Origin: Actinoallomurus sp963850195
Lineage (GTDB): Bacteria > Actinomycetota > Actinomycetes > Streptosporangiales > Streptosporangiaceae
Direction of reading: 5' to 3'
Assembly: GCA_963850195.1 (NCBI GenBank)
Contig: CAWKKD010000009.1
Coordinates: 248,001-312,000 of the forward strand
DNA: 64,000 nucleotides
Both the position numbers and the translations under genes were made by a program. This document shows positions 16,982 to 26,079 of the stretch, in pieces; position 1 is the first letter of the stretch, and the number at the start of each line of letters is the position of its first letter. The notes beneath the pieces are model-generated. The model did no database searches. It was not told the origin of the DNA and worked only from the letters and a program-made list of their open reading frames with translations.

Positions 16982-18209
16982 CCTGCTGTCGCCGATCGCC
17001 GCGGGTACGGCGGCCGAGGCCGCGGTCTCCGGTGAGTCGTGGCTGCGGGCGCTGCTCGACGCCGAGGCGGCCCTGGCGCGCGCCCAGGCGCGTCTCGGCC
17101 TGATCCCCGGCGGCGTCGCGGAGGCGATCGACGGCGCGCGCATCGACCTCGCCGCGCTGGCCGAGCGGGCGCGCGACGCGGGTAACCCGGTCGTGCCGCT
17201 CGTCGCCGACCTGCGCGGGATCGCGGGCGACCACGTCCACCAGGGCGCCACCAGCCAGGACATCATGGACACCGCGGCGATGCTCGTCGCGGCCCGCACG
17301 CGCCGCATCGTGCTGGCCGACCTCGACCGTACGCTCGGCGACCTCGCGGACCTGGCCGAACGCCACCGCGACACCCCGATGGCCGGGCGCACGTTCGGGC
17401 AGCAGGCCGTGCCGACGACGTTCGGGCTCCGCGCGGCCGGCTGGCTCACCGCCGTCGCCGGGGCGCGCGACGCGCTCGAGGCCGTACGCCTCCCGGCCCA
17501 GCTCGGCGGCGCGGCCGGCACCATGGCGGCGTACGGCACCACCCGGCTGCTGCGGGTCTTCGCCGAGGAGACCGGCCTGGCCGAGCCGGTCCTGCCCTGG
17601 CACACGCTCCGCGCGCCGGTCGCCGAGCTCGGCGCGGCGCTGGCTCTGGTCGCGGGCGCGCTCGGCAAGTTCGCCGTCGACGTCGTCCTGCTCGCCCAGA
17701 CCGAGATCGGCGAGGTCGCCGAGCCCGCCGCGTCCGGACGCGGCGGCTCGTCGGCCATGCCGCACAAGCGCAACCCGGTGCTCGCCACCATGATCCGTTC
17801 CGCGGCGCTGCGCGTCCCCGCGTACGCCCAGATCCTGTTCCAGGCGCAGGCGGCGGGCCTCGAACGCCCCGCGGGGGAGTGGCACGCCGAGTGGCAGCCC
17901 CTCGGGGATTCGCTGCGCCTCGTCGGCGGCGCGGCCGAGACCGCGGCCGAGCTGGCCGGCGGGCTCGAGGTCTTCCCCGACCGGATGCGCGCCAACCTGC
18001 GTGACGAGCTGGTCTCCGAGCACGTCGCCGCCGAGCTGGCCGAACGCGACGGCAAGGCGGCCGCACGCGCGGCGGTCGCCGAGGCCGCGCGCGACGGACG
18101 CCCGCTCGGTGACCTGCTGCCCGGCGGAGCCGACCCGGCCGAGCTGGTCGGCTGCGCGCCCGAGCTCGTCGACCGTGCCCTGGCCGCCTATCGAGAAAGG
18201 TTCCGATGA
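16974..18209 (+). CDS. pcaB: 3-carboxy-cis,cis-muconate cycloisomerase
   Basis: A 411-residue member of the fumarase/aspartase superfamily that closes 3-carboxymuconate to 4-carboxymuconolactone. The superfamily signature GSSAMPHKRNPVL is clear, preceded by a GATSQDIMDTA region that contributes to the active site. The start is taken as TTG at 16974, 8 bases inside pcaG, with GGAG upstream; no ATG or GTG is available near the domain start in this frame. The stop overlaps pcaD (ATGA). Confidence 0.92.
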   Translation: MADLLSPIAAGTAAEAAVSGESWLRALLDAEAALARAQARLGLIPGGVAEAIDGARIDLAALAERARDAGNPVVPLVADLRGIAGDHVHQGATSQDIMDTAAMLVAARTRRIVLADLDRTLGDLADLAERHRDTPMAGRTFGQQAVPTTFGLRAAGWLTAVAGARDALEAVRLPAQLGGAAGTMAAYGTTRLLRVFAEETGLAEPVLPWHTLRAPVAELGAALALVAGALGKFAVDVVLLAQTEIGEVAEPAASGRGGSSAMPHKRNPVLATMIRSAALRVPAYAQILFQAQAAGLERPAGEWHAEWQPLGDSLRLVGGAAETAAELAGGLEVFPDRMRANLRDELVSEHVAAELAERDGKAAARAAVAEAARDGRPLGDLLPGGADPAELVGCAPELVDRALAAYRERFR

Positions 18210-18955
18210 CCCTGCCGCACCACCGGTTCGACGGCCCGCCCGACGCGCCCGTCGTCGTCCTGGGATCCTCGATCGGCACGACCACCGACCTGTGGGAGCC
18301 GCAGCTCGCCGCGCTGACCACCTCCTGGCGCGTGCTCCGCTACGACCTGCCCGGACACGGCGGTTCCGCCGTGAGCCACGGCACCGTCGACGACATCGCC
18401 GACGGGGTCGCCCGGCTGCTGGACTCCCTCGGCCTGGACCGGGTCGCGTACGCCGGCGTCTCCCTCGGCGGCGCGGTCGGCACCACCCTGGCGCTGCGGC
18501 ACCCCGGCCGGGTCGCGAGCCTGACGCTGTGCTGCACGTCGGCGAGGTTCGGCGACCCCGACGCCTGGCACGACCGCGCCGCGAAGGTACGCGCCGGCGG
18601 GCTCGAGCCGCTCGCCGACATGTTCGTCGGACGCTGGTTCACCCCGGGGTACACCGAGACCGCCGGTGCACGCGCGATGCTCGCGACCGTCGACCCCGAG
18701 GGGTACGCCGCCTGCTGCGAGGCGCTCGCCGCCTTCGACGTACGGGACCGGCTCGACGATGTGCGCGCCCCCACGCTGGTCATCGCCGCGGCCGAGGACA
18801 TCGCCACGCCCCCCGACCACGCCGAGGTGCTCGCGAGCGGCATCCCGTCGGCCGAGCTCGTCGTCATACCGGGCGCGGCCCACCTGGCCAACCTCGAACG
18901 CCCGGAGCCGGTCACGGCCGCGATGTTCGGCCACCTGGAGAGGACGCTGACATGA
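18206..18955 (+). CDS. pcaD: 3-oxoadipate enol-lactonase
   Basis: A 249-residue alpha/beta hydrolase that hydrolyses beta-ketoadipate enol-lactone to beta-ketoadipate. The catalytic triad can be placed as Ser in GVSLGGAVG, Asp in AAEDIATPPDHA and His in GAAHLANLE. The oxyanion region reads VVLGSSIGTT, as in other PcaD enzymes. In many actinomycetes this domain is fused to the decarboxylase as PcaL; here the two are separate overlapping genes. Confidence 0.92.
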   Translation: MTLPHHRFDGPPDAPVVVLGSSIGTTTDLWEPQLAALTTSWRVLRYDLPGHGGSAVSHGTVDDIADGVARLLDSLGLDRVAYAGVSLGGAVGTTLALRHPGRVASLTLCCTSARFGDPDAWHDRAAKVRAGGLEPLADMFVGRWFTPGYTETAGARAMLATVDPEGYAACCEALAAFDVRDRLDDVRAPTLVIAAAEDIATPPDHAEVLASGIPSAELVVIPGAAHLANLERPEPVTAAMFGHLERTLT

Positions 18956-19320
18956 GCGAGGGAATGCGGGTGCGCCGCGAGGTGCTCGGCGACGCCCACG
19001 TCGACCGCGCCGAGGAGCGCAAGACCGACTTCACCGCCGAATTCCAGGACTTCATCACCCGCTACGCCTGGGGTGAGATCTGGACCCGGCCCGGCCTCGA
19101 CCGGCGTACCCGGAGCTGCGTCACCCTGACCGCGCTCGTCGCCCGCGGCCACCTCGACGAGCTGGCCATGCACGTACGCGCGGCGCTGCGCAACGGCCTG
19201 ACCGCCGACGAGATCAAGGAGGTGCTGCTGCAGACCGCGGTGTACTGCGGTGTCCCGGCGGCCAACGCGGCCTTCGCCGTCGCGCAGCGCGTACTGATCG
19301 AGGACGGCGTCATCTCCTGA
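18952..19320 (+). CDS. pcaC: 4-carboxymuconolactone decarboxylase
   Basis: A 122-residue AhpD-like-fold enzyme converting gamma-carboxymuconolactone to the enol-lactone. It has the usual RREVLGDAHVDRAEER start and FQDFITRYAWGEIWTRPGLD, plus the helix pair with DELAMHVRAALRNGLTADEI. A single cysteine region (QTAVYCGVPAANAAF) is present, as in the decarboxylase branch. The ATG overlaps the pcaD stop. It is the last structural gene of the pca operon. Confidence 0.93.
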   Translation: MSEGMRVRREVLGDAHVDRAEERKTDFTAEFQDFITRYAWGEIWTRPGLDRRTRSCVTLTALVARGHLDELAMHVRAALRNGLTADEIKEVLLQTAVYCGVPAANAAFAVAQRVLIEDGVIS

Positions 19321-19366
19321 GGGCGGGCCCCGCTTATCGTGGGGGCCGGACCAGGAGGCCGCCCCG

Positions 19367-20149
19367 ATGGAAAGCGCGCACAGGCCGCCGAGCGTGGCGG
19401 GCAAGGTGATGGCGATCCTCGAGGCGTTCGCGCCCGGGGGAGTCCGTCTGACCCTCACCGAGATCTGCCGCCGGGCGGGCCTGCCCCTCGCCACCGGCCA
19501 CCGGCTCGTCGGCGAGCTGGCCGGCGGCGGGTTCCTCGAGCGGCTGCCCGACGGGTCGTACCGGATCGGCATCCGCCTGTGGCGCATCGGCGCGCAGGCC
19601 TCGGTGGCGACCGGTCTGCGTGAGCTGGCCCTGCCGCACATGGAGGACCTGTACGAGGTCACCCACGAGAACGTCCAGCTCGCCGTGGTCAGCGACCACA
19701 AGGCGCTCTACCTCGAGCGGCTGCGCGGCCCGCGCTCGGTGCCGATCGTGACCCGGGTCGCCGCCGAGCTGCCGCTGCACGCCACCGGCGTCGGCAAGGT
19801 ACTGCTCGCGTTCTCCCCGCCGGAGTTCACCGAGGAGGTCATCGCCCGCGGCCTGACCCCGCACACGCCGCACACCATCACCGACCCCGACCGGCTGCGC
19901 GCCTGCCTCGTCGAGATCCGGCGCACGGGCTACGCGGTGACCGACGAGGAGATGACGCTCGGCTCCTGCTCGCTGGCGGCGCCCGTACGCGGCGCCGACG
20001 ACGAGGTCGTGGCCGCGCTGTCCCTGGTCATCCGGCGGCGAAACGCCGACCTGCGCCGGCTCGTACCCGCCGTCGTCAACGCCGCGCGCGAGCTGTCACG
20101 CGACGTCGTGGATCACGGCTGTTCCGCTGAGCGGAAGGACCTCGCCTGA
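19367..20149 (+). CDS. IclR-family regulator of the pca/pob genes
   Basis: A 260-residue IclR regulator with an N-terminal winged helix (LTLTEICRRAGLPLATGHRL) and a C-terminal effector-binding domain (LPLHATGVGKVLLAF, then GSCSLAAPVRG, both family hallmarks). It sits between pcaC and pobA on the same strand, 46 bases after pcaC, with an AGGAGG ribosome site. Its position and the matching palindromes before pcaI and pobA suggest it controls both; the usual inducers for relatives are protocatechuate, 4-hydroxybenzoate or beta-ketoadipate. Functionally PcaR/PobR-like. Confidence 0.88.
   Translation: MESAHRPPSVAGKVMAILEAFAPGGVRLTLTEICRRAGLPLATGHRLVGELAGGGFLERLPDGSYRIGIRLWRIGAQASVATGLRELALPHMEDLYEVTHENVQLAVVSDHKALYLERLRGPRSVPIVTRVAAELPLHATGVGKVLLAFSPPEFTEEVIARGLTPHTPHTITDPDRLRACLVEIRRTGYAVTDEEMTLGSCSLAAPVRGADDEVVAALSLVIRRRNADLRRLVPAVVNAARELSRDVVDHGCSAERKDLA
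20122..20136. promoter_or_regulatory. IclR-type operator upstream of pobA
   Basis: TTCCGCTGAGCGGAA is a perfect 7-1-7 palindrome lying in the last codons of the IclR gene, about 64 bases before the pobA ATG. The same element with two changes precedes pcaI. Confidence 0.7.
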
Positions 20150-20199
20150 CCGGTCCCACCGGAGCGCGAAGATCTTCATGGACGCGGAAGGAAGGGCAG

Positions 20200-21363
20200 A
20201 TGCGGACCAAGGTGGCGATCGTCGGGGCCGGACCGGCCGGGCTGATGCTCTCCCGGCTCCTGCACCTGCGCGGCATCGACTCGGTGGTCCTGGAGAGCCG
20301 GGACCGCGCGTACGTCGAGCGGCGGCAGCGGGCCGGGATGCTCGAACAGGGCACCGTGGACGCCCTGCGCGGCGCGGGCGTCGGCAAGCGGCTCGACCGT
20401 GAGGGGCTCACGCACCACGGCCTCGAGCTGAGGTTCGGCGGCGCCGGGCACCGCATCGCGCTGACCGAGCTCACCGGCGGGAAGACCGTCACCATCTACG
20501 CGCAGACCGAGATCGTCAAGGACCTGGTCGCCGCGCGGCTGGCGGACGGCGGGCAGGTCCGGTTCGAGGCGGAGGTCCTGTCGGTGGACCCGGCCACGCC
20601 CTCGGTGACGTACCGGGAGGGCGGCGAGACGCACGTACTCGACTGTGACGTCGTCGCGGGCTGCGACGGGTTCCACGGCATCACCCGCGCGGCCGTACCG
20701 GACCAGACCGTCCACGAGCGCGAGTACCCGTTCGCCTGGCTCGGCGTCCTCGCCGACGTGGCACCGTCGACCGACGAGCTGATCTACGCGCACAGCGACC
20801 GCGGCTTCGCCCTGCACAGCCTGCGCTCCCCGCGGATCAGCCGCCTCTACCTCCAGGTCGACCCCGCCGACGACCTCGCCGCCTGGCCCGACGAGCGGAT
20901 CTGGACGGAGCTGCGCGCCCGGTTCGCGACCCGCGACGGCTGGGAGCTACGGGACGGCCCGATCCTGGAGAAGGGCATCACGCCTATGCGCAGCTTCGTC
21001 GCCGAGCCGATGCGCCACGACCGGCTGTTCCTCGCGGGCGACGCCGCGCACATCGTGCCGCCCACCGGGGCCAAGGGCCTCAACCTGGCCATCTCCGACG
21101 TCACCGTGCTCGCCGAGGCCCTGAGCGACTGGTACACCACCGGCTCGACCACGCTGCTCGACGCGTACTCCGCCACCTGCCTCAAACGGGTCTGGCGCGC
21201 GCAGCACTTCGCGTCCTGGATGACGACGCTGCTGCACCTCGACCCCGGCGGCGACGCCTTCGACCGGCGGCGCCAGCTCGCCCACCTGGAGTACATCGCC
21301 GCGTCCAAGGCCGCCGCGACCAGCCTCGCCGAGAACTACGTCGGCATCGCGCCCACACTCTGA
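20200..21363 (+). CDS. pobA: 4-hydroxybenzoate 3-monooxygenase
   Basis: A 387-residue FAD-dependent aromatic hydroxylase making protocatechuate from 4-hydroxybenzoate with NAD(P)H and O2. It has the GAGPAGL FAD loop at residues 9-15, the DG motif in VVAGCDGFHGITR, and the second FAD motif in LFLAGDAAHIVPPTGAKGLN. RQRAGMLEQGTVD and the length match PobA. It has an AAGGAAGG ribosome site. It feeds substrate into the pca operon upstream. Confidence 0.94.
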   Translation: MRTKVAIVGAGPAGLMLSRLLHLRGIDSVVLESRDRAYVERRQRAGMLEQGTVDALRGAGVGKRLDREGLTHHGLELRFGGAGHRIALTELTGGKTVTIYAQTEIVKDLVAARLADGGQVRFEAEVLSVDPATPSVTYREGGETHVLDCDVVAGCDGFHGITRAAVPDQTVHEREYPFAWLGVLADVAPSTDELIYAHSDRGFALHSLRSPRISRLYLQVDPADDLAAWPDERIWTELRARFATRDGWELRDGPILEKGITPMRSFVAEPMRHDRLFLAGDAAHIVPPTGAKGLNLAISDVTVLAEALSDWYTTGSTTLLDAYSATCLKRVWRAQHFASWMTTLLHLDPGGDAFDRRRQLAHLEYIAASKAAATSLAENYVGIAPTL

Positions 21364-21409
21364 GAAACCCGATTGTGCCGCGCGGCGCCGCGCTCGTACC
21401 GTCGAAGCC

Positions 21410-22045
21410 GTGATCTCAGCCTCGCACGCGCTGGCGTTCGCGCTCGCCTCCACGCTCATCGTCCTCATCCCCGGCCCGAGCGTGCTGTTCGTGGTCGGCC
21501 GCGCCCTGGCGTACGGCCGGCGCACCGCGCTGGCCTCCGTCGTCGGCAACGAGGTCGGCGCCCTCGTACTGGCCAGCGCCGTCGCCCTCGGCATCGGCAC
21601 GATGGTCGAGCGGTCCGTACTGCTGTTCAACGTGATCAAGCTGGGCGGCGCCGCGTACCTCGTCTTTCTCGGCGCCCGCGCCCTGCTGCGCCGCCACGAG
21701 CCGATGGAGGCGCGAACGGAGCCGGGCACGCGCGGCTCCTGGCGCGCCGGGCTGGACGGCTTCCTCGTCGGCGTGGCCAACCCGAAGACCTGCGTGTTCT
21801 TCGCGGCCGTCCTGCCGCAGTTCGTCGACCGGGACCGTGGCGGAGTCACCGCCCAGATGCTCGTACTCGGCCTGATCTTCGCCCTGGTAGCGCTGGTCTT
21901 CGACTCGGTCTGGAGCCTGGCCGCCAGCGGCGCCCGCGCCTGGTTCGGCCGCTCACCCGGCCGCCTCCGCCTCATCGGCGGCGTCGGCGGCCTGGCGATG
22001 ATCGGTCTAGGCCTCGGCGTCGCCGTCACCGGCCGCAAGGACTGA
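21410..22045 (+). CDS. LysE/RhtB-family exporter
   Basis: A 211-residue membrane protein of the LysE/RhtB superfamily of amino-acid and small-metabolite exporters. It shows the typical five to six helices, the LIPGPSVLFVVGRALAYG motif near residue 20 and GVANPKTCVFFAAVLPQF. The start is GTG at 21410. It follows pobA by 46 bases on the same strand but has no metabolic link to it that I can see; the substrate is unknown. Confidence 0.88.
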   Translation: MISASHALAFALASTLIVLIPGPSVLFVVGRALAYGRRTALASVVGNEVGALVLASAVALGIGTMVERSVLLFNVIKLGGAAYLVFLGARALLRRHEPMEARTEPGTRGSWRAGLDGFLVGVANPKTCVFFAAVLPQFVDRDRGGVTAQMLVLGLIFALVALVFDSVWSLAASGARAWFGRSPGRLRLIGGVGGLAMIGLGLGVAVTGRKD

Positions 22046-22061
22046 GACCGCCGTCAGGGCA

Positions 22062-22748
22062 CTACTGCCGGGAGTCGGCGAGGATCTTGTCGACCACCTC
22101 GGGCGGCCGCGGGAAGACCGGCTGCACCTGAACATTCCACACGGCGGTGCCGTGGAACCCGGACGTATGGGCGCCGTCCGTGTACTTGATGTTCTTGTAC
22201 AGCGTGGTCTCGCGCGAGAGCTCGGTGACGTTGCCCGCGCCTGGCGTGTCGACGAGACGTTTGTAGCTCTCCGCCGACGAGGTGTCGGGCATCTGCACCC
22301 AGGAGATGGCGACCAGGAGTTCGGAGTCGCCGATCTGGATGTACGCGCGGGATAACGACGTGCAGGGGTTGGACCGGAAGAACGTGCGCACCCGGCCGTA
22401 GGAGTGTGCCGCGCAGTCGGTTTCGTACTTCACCGCGAGTTTGGTCTTGTTGCCGCTCGCCACCAGCGTCGCCTCGGCCCGCCTGAACCCGGCCTGCGCC
22501 TCCGCGGAGACCTTCACCTTGGACGATGGCGCGCGACCTGCCGTGCTCGCCTTGGACCCACCCACGCCGGCTACCTCATGAAAAGCCAGATATCCCCCGC
22601 CGCCGAGTGCGAGGGTCACGGTGATGAGGAGCACGACCGTCGTGCCGTTCCCCGAAGGACCTGAGCCGCCCGCCTGCCCTCCCGGGTTTCTCCTCCGGTG
22701 AGGCCTGACCCACCTTCCGTTCCTGACGTGCCCCTTTACGTCGTGCAT
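22062..22748 (-). CDS. single-pass membrane protein of unknown function
   Basis: A 228-residue protein with a basic cytoplasmic N-terminus (GRWVRPHRRR), a Gly-rich linker, one membrane helix (TTVVLLITVTLALGGGGYLA, about residues 37-56), and an extracytoplasmic domain with two cysteines (ETDCAAHSYG, RSNPCTSLS) likely disulfide-bonded. The start ATG is set by a GGGG ribosome site 7 bases upstream. The domain layout resembles many uncharacterised actinobacterial surface proteins; no function can be given. It is convergent with the LysE gene. Confidence 0.65.
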   Translation of the reverse strand: MHDVKGHVRNGRWVRPHRRRNPGGQAGGSGPSGNGTTVVLLITVTLALGGGGYLAFHEVAGVGGSKASTAGRAPSSKVKVSAEAQAGFRRAEATLVASGNKTKLAVKYETDCAAHSYGRVRTFFRSNPCTSLSRAYIQIGDSELLVAISWVQMPDTSSAESYKRLVDTPGAGNVTELSRETTLYKNIKYTDGAHTSGFHGTAVWNVQVQPVFPRPPEVVDKILADSRQ

Positions 22749-22859
22749 TGCCATTCCCCACTCGTGAGGCGCTCCGCAGATGAGGCGGCCGCGAATCCGT
22801 CGAGCATCGCACCGGCCCTGAGGGGCGAAAGCGTCGAATGGCACACGCCTCCGGCAGGG

Positions 22860-23705
22860 TCAGAACGTGCCCGCCGGGGGTGTGGGGGACGGTCGGGCGG
22901 TGGTGTCGGTGAGGGGGGCTGCGCCGCTGGTGAACCTTGTCAGTTCTTCCCCGGCCACGACGCGGCCGGGGAAGGGGTCGCCGGCGGCGCGGCGGGTGAG
23001 TTCCGCGATCGGGGGCGGCGTTGTTCCGCCGACCAGGACGAGGTTGCCGAACCTGCGGCCGCGGAGGACGGCCGGGTCGGCGATCAGGCAGGTCTCGGTG
23101 AACACCGCGCGCAGGGTCGCCACCTGGGCTCGGGCGAACTCCAGCCGTGAGCCGTCGGCGACGTTCGCGACGTAGAAGCCGCCCGGCCCCAGGGTGCGTG
23201 CGACGGTCGTGAAGAACTCGGTCGACGTCAGGTGGGCGGGGGAGCGGCCGCCGGAGTAGACGTCGCCGACCACGAGGTCGAAGGCGCCGTCGGGCGCGCG
23301 CGACAGGACCTCACGCGCGTCGCCGGTGCGGATGCGGATCCGCCGGCCCGGCTCCAGCGGCAACCGGCGGCGTACGAGGTCGATGAGCGCCGCGTCGATC
23401 TCGATCACCTGCTGGGTCGAGCGCGGCCGGGTCGCCGCGACGTAGCGGGCCAGGGTCAGGCCGCCGCCACCGAGGTGGACGACGCGCAGCGGGCGGCCCG
23501 GCGCGGCGATCAGGTCCGTGAGGTGGCCGATCCGCCGGACGTACTCGAAGTCGAGGTACTCCGGGTCCTCCAGGTCGACGTGCGACTGCGGCGTGCCGTT
23601 CACCACGAGCGTCCACGCGTGCGGGCGGTCGTCGTCCGCGACCAGCTCCGCCATGCCGGAGTCGATCGTCTCCTCGATGCGGAGCGAGCGCCGTCGGTGA
23701 GCCAT
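22860..23705 (-). CDS. spermidine-synthase-like methyltransferase-fold protein
   Basis: A 281-residue protein of the spermidine synthase/aminopropyltransferase superfamily: a beta-strand N-terminal lid (HAWTLVVNGTPQSHVDL) followed by a Rossmann SAM-binding core (VVHLGGGGLTLARYVA), the acidic strand VIEIDAALIDL, and VVGDVYSGGRSPAHL. The polyamine-site residues of true SpeE are not obvious, so this is probably one of the actinobacterial SpeE-like proteins of unknown substrate. The start ATG gives MAHRRRSL. It is divergent from the glycosyltransferase. Confidence 0.75.
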   Translation of the reverse strand: MAHRRRSLRIEETIDSGMAELVADDDRPHAWTLVVNGTPQSHVDLEDPEYLDFEYVRRIGHLTDLIAAPGRPLRVVHLGGGGLTLARYVAATRPRSTQQVIEIDAALIDLVRRRLPLEPGRRIRIRTGDAREVLSRAPDGAFDLVVGDVYSGGRSPAHLTSTEFFTTVARTLGPGGFYVANVADGSRLEFARAQVATLRAVFTETCLIADPAVLRGRRFGNLVLVGGTTPPPIAELTRRAAGDPFPGRVVAGEELTRFTSGAAPLTDTTARPSPTPPAGTF

Positions 23706-23826
23706 CGGATCAGTATCGGCGACGCGTGGAGCGCGCGCGACCTGCGAAGCGGCGCTCATTCCCGGGCGAATGGCCTGCGTGGCACTGCCTTCTCTTGACC
23801 AGGTCTCGAGTGACACTTGCCAGTTT

Positions 23827-23836
23827 CGATATATCG
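23827..23836. promoter_or_regulatory. AT-rich palindrome before the glycosyltransferase
   Basis: CGATATATCG is a perfect 10-base palindrome in a locally AT-rich stretch 25 bases before the glycosyltransferase ATG. It may be an operator or promoter element. Confidence 0.3.
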
Positions 23837-23860
23837 GGATCGAGGGAGTGGAGAGTTCGG

Positions 23861-25090
23861 ATGCGAGTTTTGTTCACGACTTCGAACTGGACCGGTGACT
23901 ATTTCTGCGTGGTCCCCACGGCTTGGGCGCTGCAGGCGGCGGGTCATGATGTGCGGGTGGCATGCGCGCCGGGTCAGGCGGAAATGATCCGCAACAGTGG
24001 CCTGACGGCGGTGCCGATCCTGCACAGTATCGATCTGATGCGCCTGTGCCGGTTCGGGCATTTCAACAAGAGCGCGGAGGGGAATCGTCCGCTGCCCGAT
24101 CTGCCATTGCCCTTGACGCCGGCGGGGGACCGTCAGGTCACCGATCTGAGCGAAATCGACGTGAAGGCCGAAGGCTCGCTGTTGTGGGACGAGTTGGCGC
24201 CGATCCTGAGACGCAGCAGTGACGAGGCGGTCGCGTTCGCGCGGAACTGGCGCCCGGACCTGGTGATCTACAGCCTGATGAGCGAGGCCGGGCCGCTGTC
24301 GGCGCGTGTGTGCGGGGTCCCGGCGGTCTACCACTGCCCCGGGTTCTTCGGCGCCGCCGAGCGCGGCAACGCCCTGGACCTGGGCGCCGACGACATGACC
24401 GGCTCGTTCGTACGGCACGGGGTCGAGCCGTGGCGGCGCGAGGACACCGAGTACGTCATCGACCCCTCGCCGGAGGCCTCGACACCGCCGCACGCGGACG
24501 CGCTCCGGATCCCGGTGCAGTTCGTGCCCTACAACGGGCCCGGAACCGTACCCCCGTGGCTGCTCGCGCCGGCCGAGAAGAACCGCATCTGCATGCTGTG
24601 GGGGCGGTCGGTCACCGAGATCTTCGGCCCCGACCTGCCCGCGCTGCGGTACGCGATCGACGCCGCCGCCGGCCTGGACGTGGAGGTCCTGCTCACCGTC
24701 GGGCCGAAGCAGGTCAAGGCCCTCGGTGACCTGCCGGACTGCGTACGGGTCATGACCGACTTTCCGTTCCAGCACCTGCTGGACACCTGTGACGCGGTCG
24801 TCCACCACAGCAGTGCCGGCAGCCTCATGACCTCGTTCATCGCCGGAATGCCCCAGCTCGCACTTCCCGTCACCGACGACCAGATCGTCACCGGGGAGCG
24901 CGCCGCCAAGACCGGCTCCGTCCTGGCCCTGCCGGCCCTGACGGCGAGCTTCGAGGACGTGCAGCAGGCCATCAAGAGCGTGCTCACGGACACCTATCGG
25001 GAGGCCGCGCTGCGGCAGCGCCGCGACCTGATGGCGCGCCCAACGCCCGCCCAGATCGTGCCCACCCTCGAGCGCATCGCCCGCTCCTAG
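23861..25090 (+). CDS. GT1-family glycosyltransferase (macrolide/antibiotic type)
   Basis: A 409-residue GT-B glycosyltransferase of the EryCIII/DesVII type that moves an activated deoxysugar from a TDP-sugar donor onto a small molecule. The N-terminus (MRVLFTTSNWTGDYFCVVPT) binds the acceptor; the donor-site signature is HHSSAGSLMTSFIAGMPQLA then LPVTDDQIVTGERAAKTG near the C-terminus. Ribosome site GGAGAG. No sugar-activating or aglycone-making genes lie in the window apart from the epimerase next to it, so the substrates are unknown. The first 250 bases are AT-richer than the neighbours, a possible sign of transfer. Confidence 0.85.
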   Translation: MRVLFTTSNWTGDYFCVVPTAWALQAAGHDVRVACAPGQAEMIRNSGLTAVPILHSIDLMRLCRFGHFNKSAEGNRPLPDLPLPLTPAGDRQVTDLSEIDVKAEGSLLWDELAPILRRSSDEAVAFARNWRPDLVIYSLMSEAGPLSARVCGVPAVYHCPGFFGAAERGNALDLGADDMTGSFVRHGVEPWRREDTEYVIDPSPEASTPPHADALRIPVQFVPYNGPGTVPPWLLAPAEKNRICMLWGRSVTEIFGPDLPALRYAIDAAAGLDVEVLLTVGPKQVKALGDLPDCVRVMTDFPFQHLLDTCDAVVHHSSAGSLMTSFIAGMPQLALPVTDDQIVTGERAAKTGSVLALPALTASFEDVQQAIKSVLTDTYREAALRQRRDLMARPTPAQIVPTLERIARS

Positions 25091-25099
25091 GACCGTTCC

Positions 25100-25128
25100 A
25101 CGGCCCCCGGGCGGCGCCCGGGGGCCGT
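25100..25128. terminator. strong bidirectional terminator
   Basis: A perfect 13-base inverted repeat (ACGGCCCCCGGGC at 25100-25112, its complement at 25116-25128, 3-base loop) lies between two convergent genes and overlaps the stop of the leftward one. Confidence 0.85.
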
Positions 25129-25871
25129 CAGTTCCTGCGCTGGTCGTAGTACTTGTCGATGACCTGGCGGTAGTACGCCGGGCAGAACAACCGCTCGGGC
25201 ACCGGCGCGGAGCGCGCCGCCTTCGCCGTCGAGATCCGGTAGTGGTCCGCCGGCACGTCCAGGTACTTCCTGGTCACCTGACGCCCGCTCAGCCGTGCGA
25301 GGTGGTCGACGATCTCCTCGGCCGCCACGGAGTGGCGCGACGCGACGTTGACGGTCTCCTCGTTGAGCCCGGCCTTCAGCAGGCTCACGGCCACGAGCGC
25401 GACGTCGTCCACGTCGATCAGGTCACGCCGCGCGCCGCGGTACACGGTGACCACCCCGGTTTTGATCTGCTCCACCAGCGACGGCAGCAGCTGGTGGGAG
25501 CTCTGGCCGGGCCCGACCACCTCGGAGAGCCGCAGGATGAGATGGTCGACGCTCGACATGCGGATGACCATCTCCATCGCCGCCTTGTGCCGGCCGTACG
25601 CGCTGCACGGGTTGATCGGCCCGTCCTCCTCGCCGAGCCCCGGATTGCGGCCGTACAGGTGTGCCGAGGCGGTGGAGAAATACACGATTCTTCGCCCATC
25701 GGCGCGGCATCTGTTAAGCGTCCTGTAAAGAAGGTCCGCCTCCCGTTGGAACTCCGACTCGCAGGCTTCCGTGGACCGGGACACACCGGAGGCGTACAGC
25801 AGCACATCCGGGAAGTCGTCACGGAATCGCCCGAAGGCCCGGGCAATCAGGCCATCGCCGATTATCTGCAT
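25128..25871 (-). CDS. NAD-dependent epimerase/dehydratase family protein
   Basis: A 247-residue extended SDR protein. It starts MQIIGDGLIARAF (glycine-rich nucleotide loop), has the FSTASAH serine and YGRHKAAME tyrosine/lysine active-site pair, and DLIDVDDVA that in relatives binds the sugar nucleotide. Such proteins epimerise or reduce nucleotide-linked sugars, which fits the neighbouring glycosyltransferase. An alternative ATG at 25895 adds eight residues and has a better ribosome site (AGGG). The Rossmann loop is slightly shortened compared with GxxGxxG. Confidence 0.75.
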   Translation of the reverse strand: MQIIGDGLIARAFGRFRDDFPDVLLYASGVSRSTEACESEFQREADLLYRTLNRCRADGRRIVYFSTASAHLYGRNPGLGEEDGPINPCSAYGRHKAAMEMVIRMSSVDHLILRLSEVVGPGQSSHQLLPSLVEQIKTGVVTVYRGARRDLIDVDDVALVAVSLLKAGLNEETVNVASRHSVAAEEIVDHLARLSGRQVTRKYLDVPADHYRISTAKAARSAPVPERLFCPAYYRQVIDKYYDQRRN

Positions 25872-26079
25872 GTGCGCAACCGTGTCAGCGATCATTGGGG
25901 CCCTACTGGAATGCCACTCGACCCATGGAAAAATCTGTCGGGATCCAAGCTGGGAGAGTGGTATATGAGCCCCTATATTACGGCCGGGCGAGGCATCTCG
26001 CTAAAGTTGATTGTTCGTCAACTCGGGCGTCGGTGTCCACCTTTGCGAGAAGAATTCATGTGCCGCGAATCGGCTGCGG

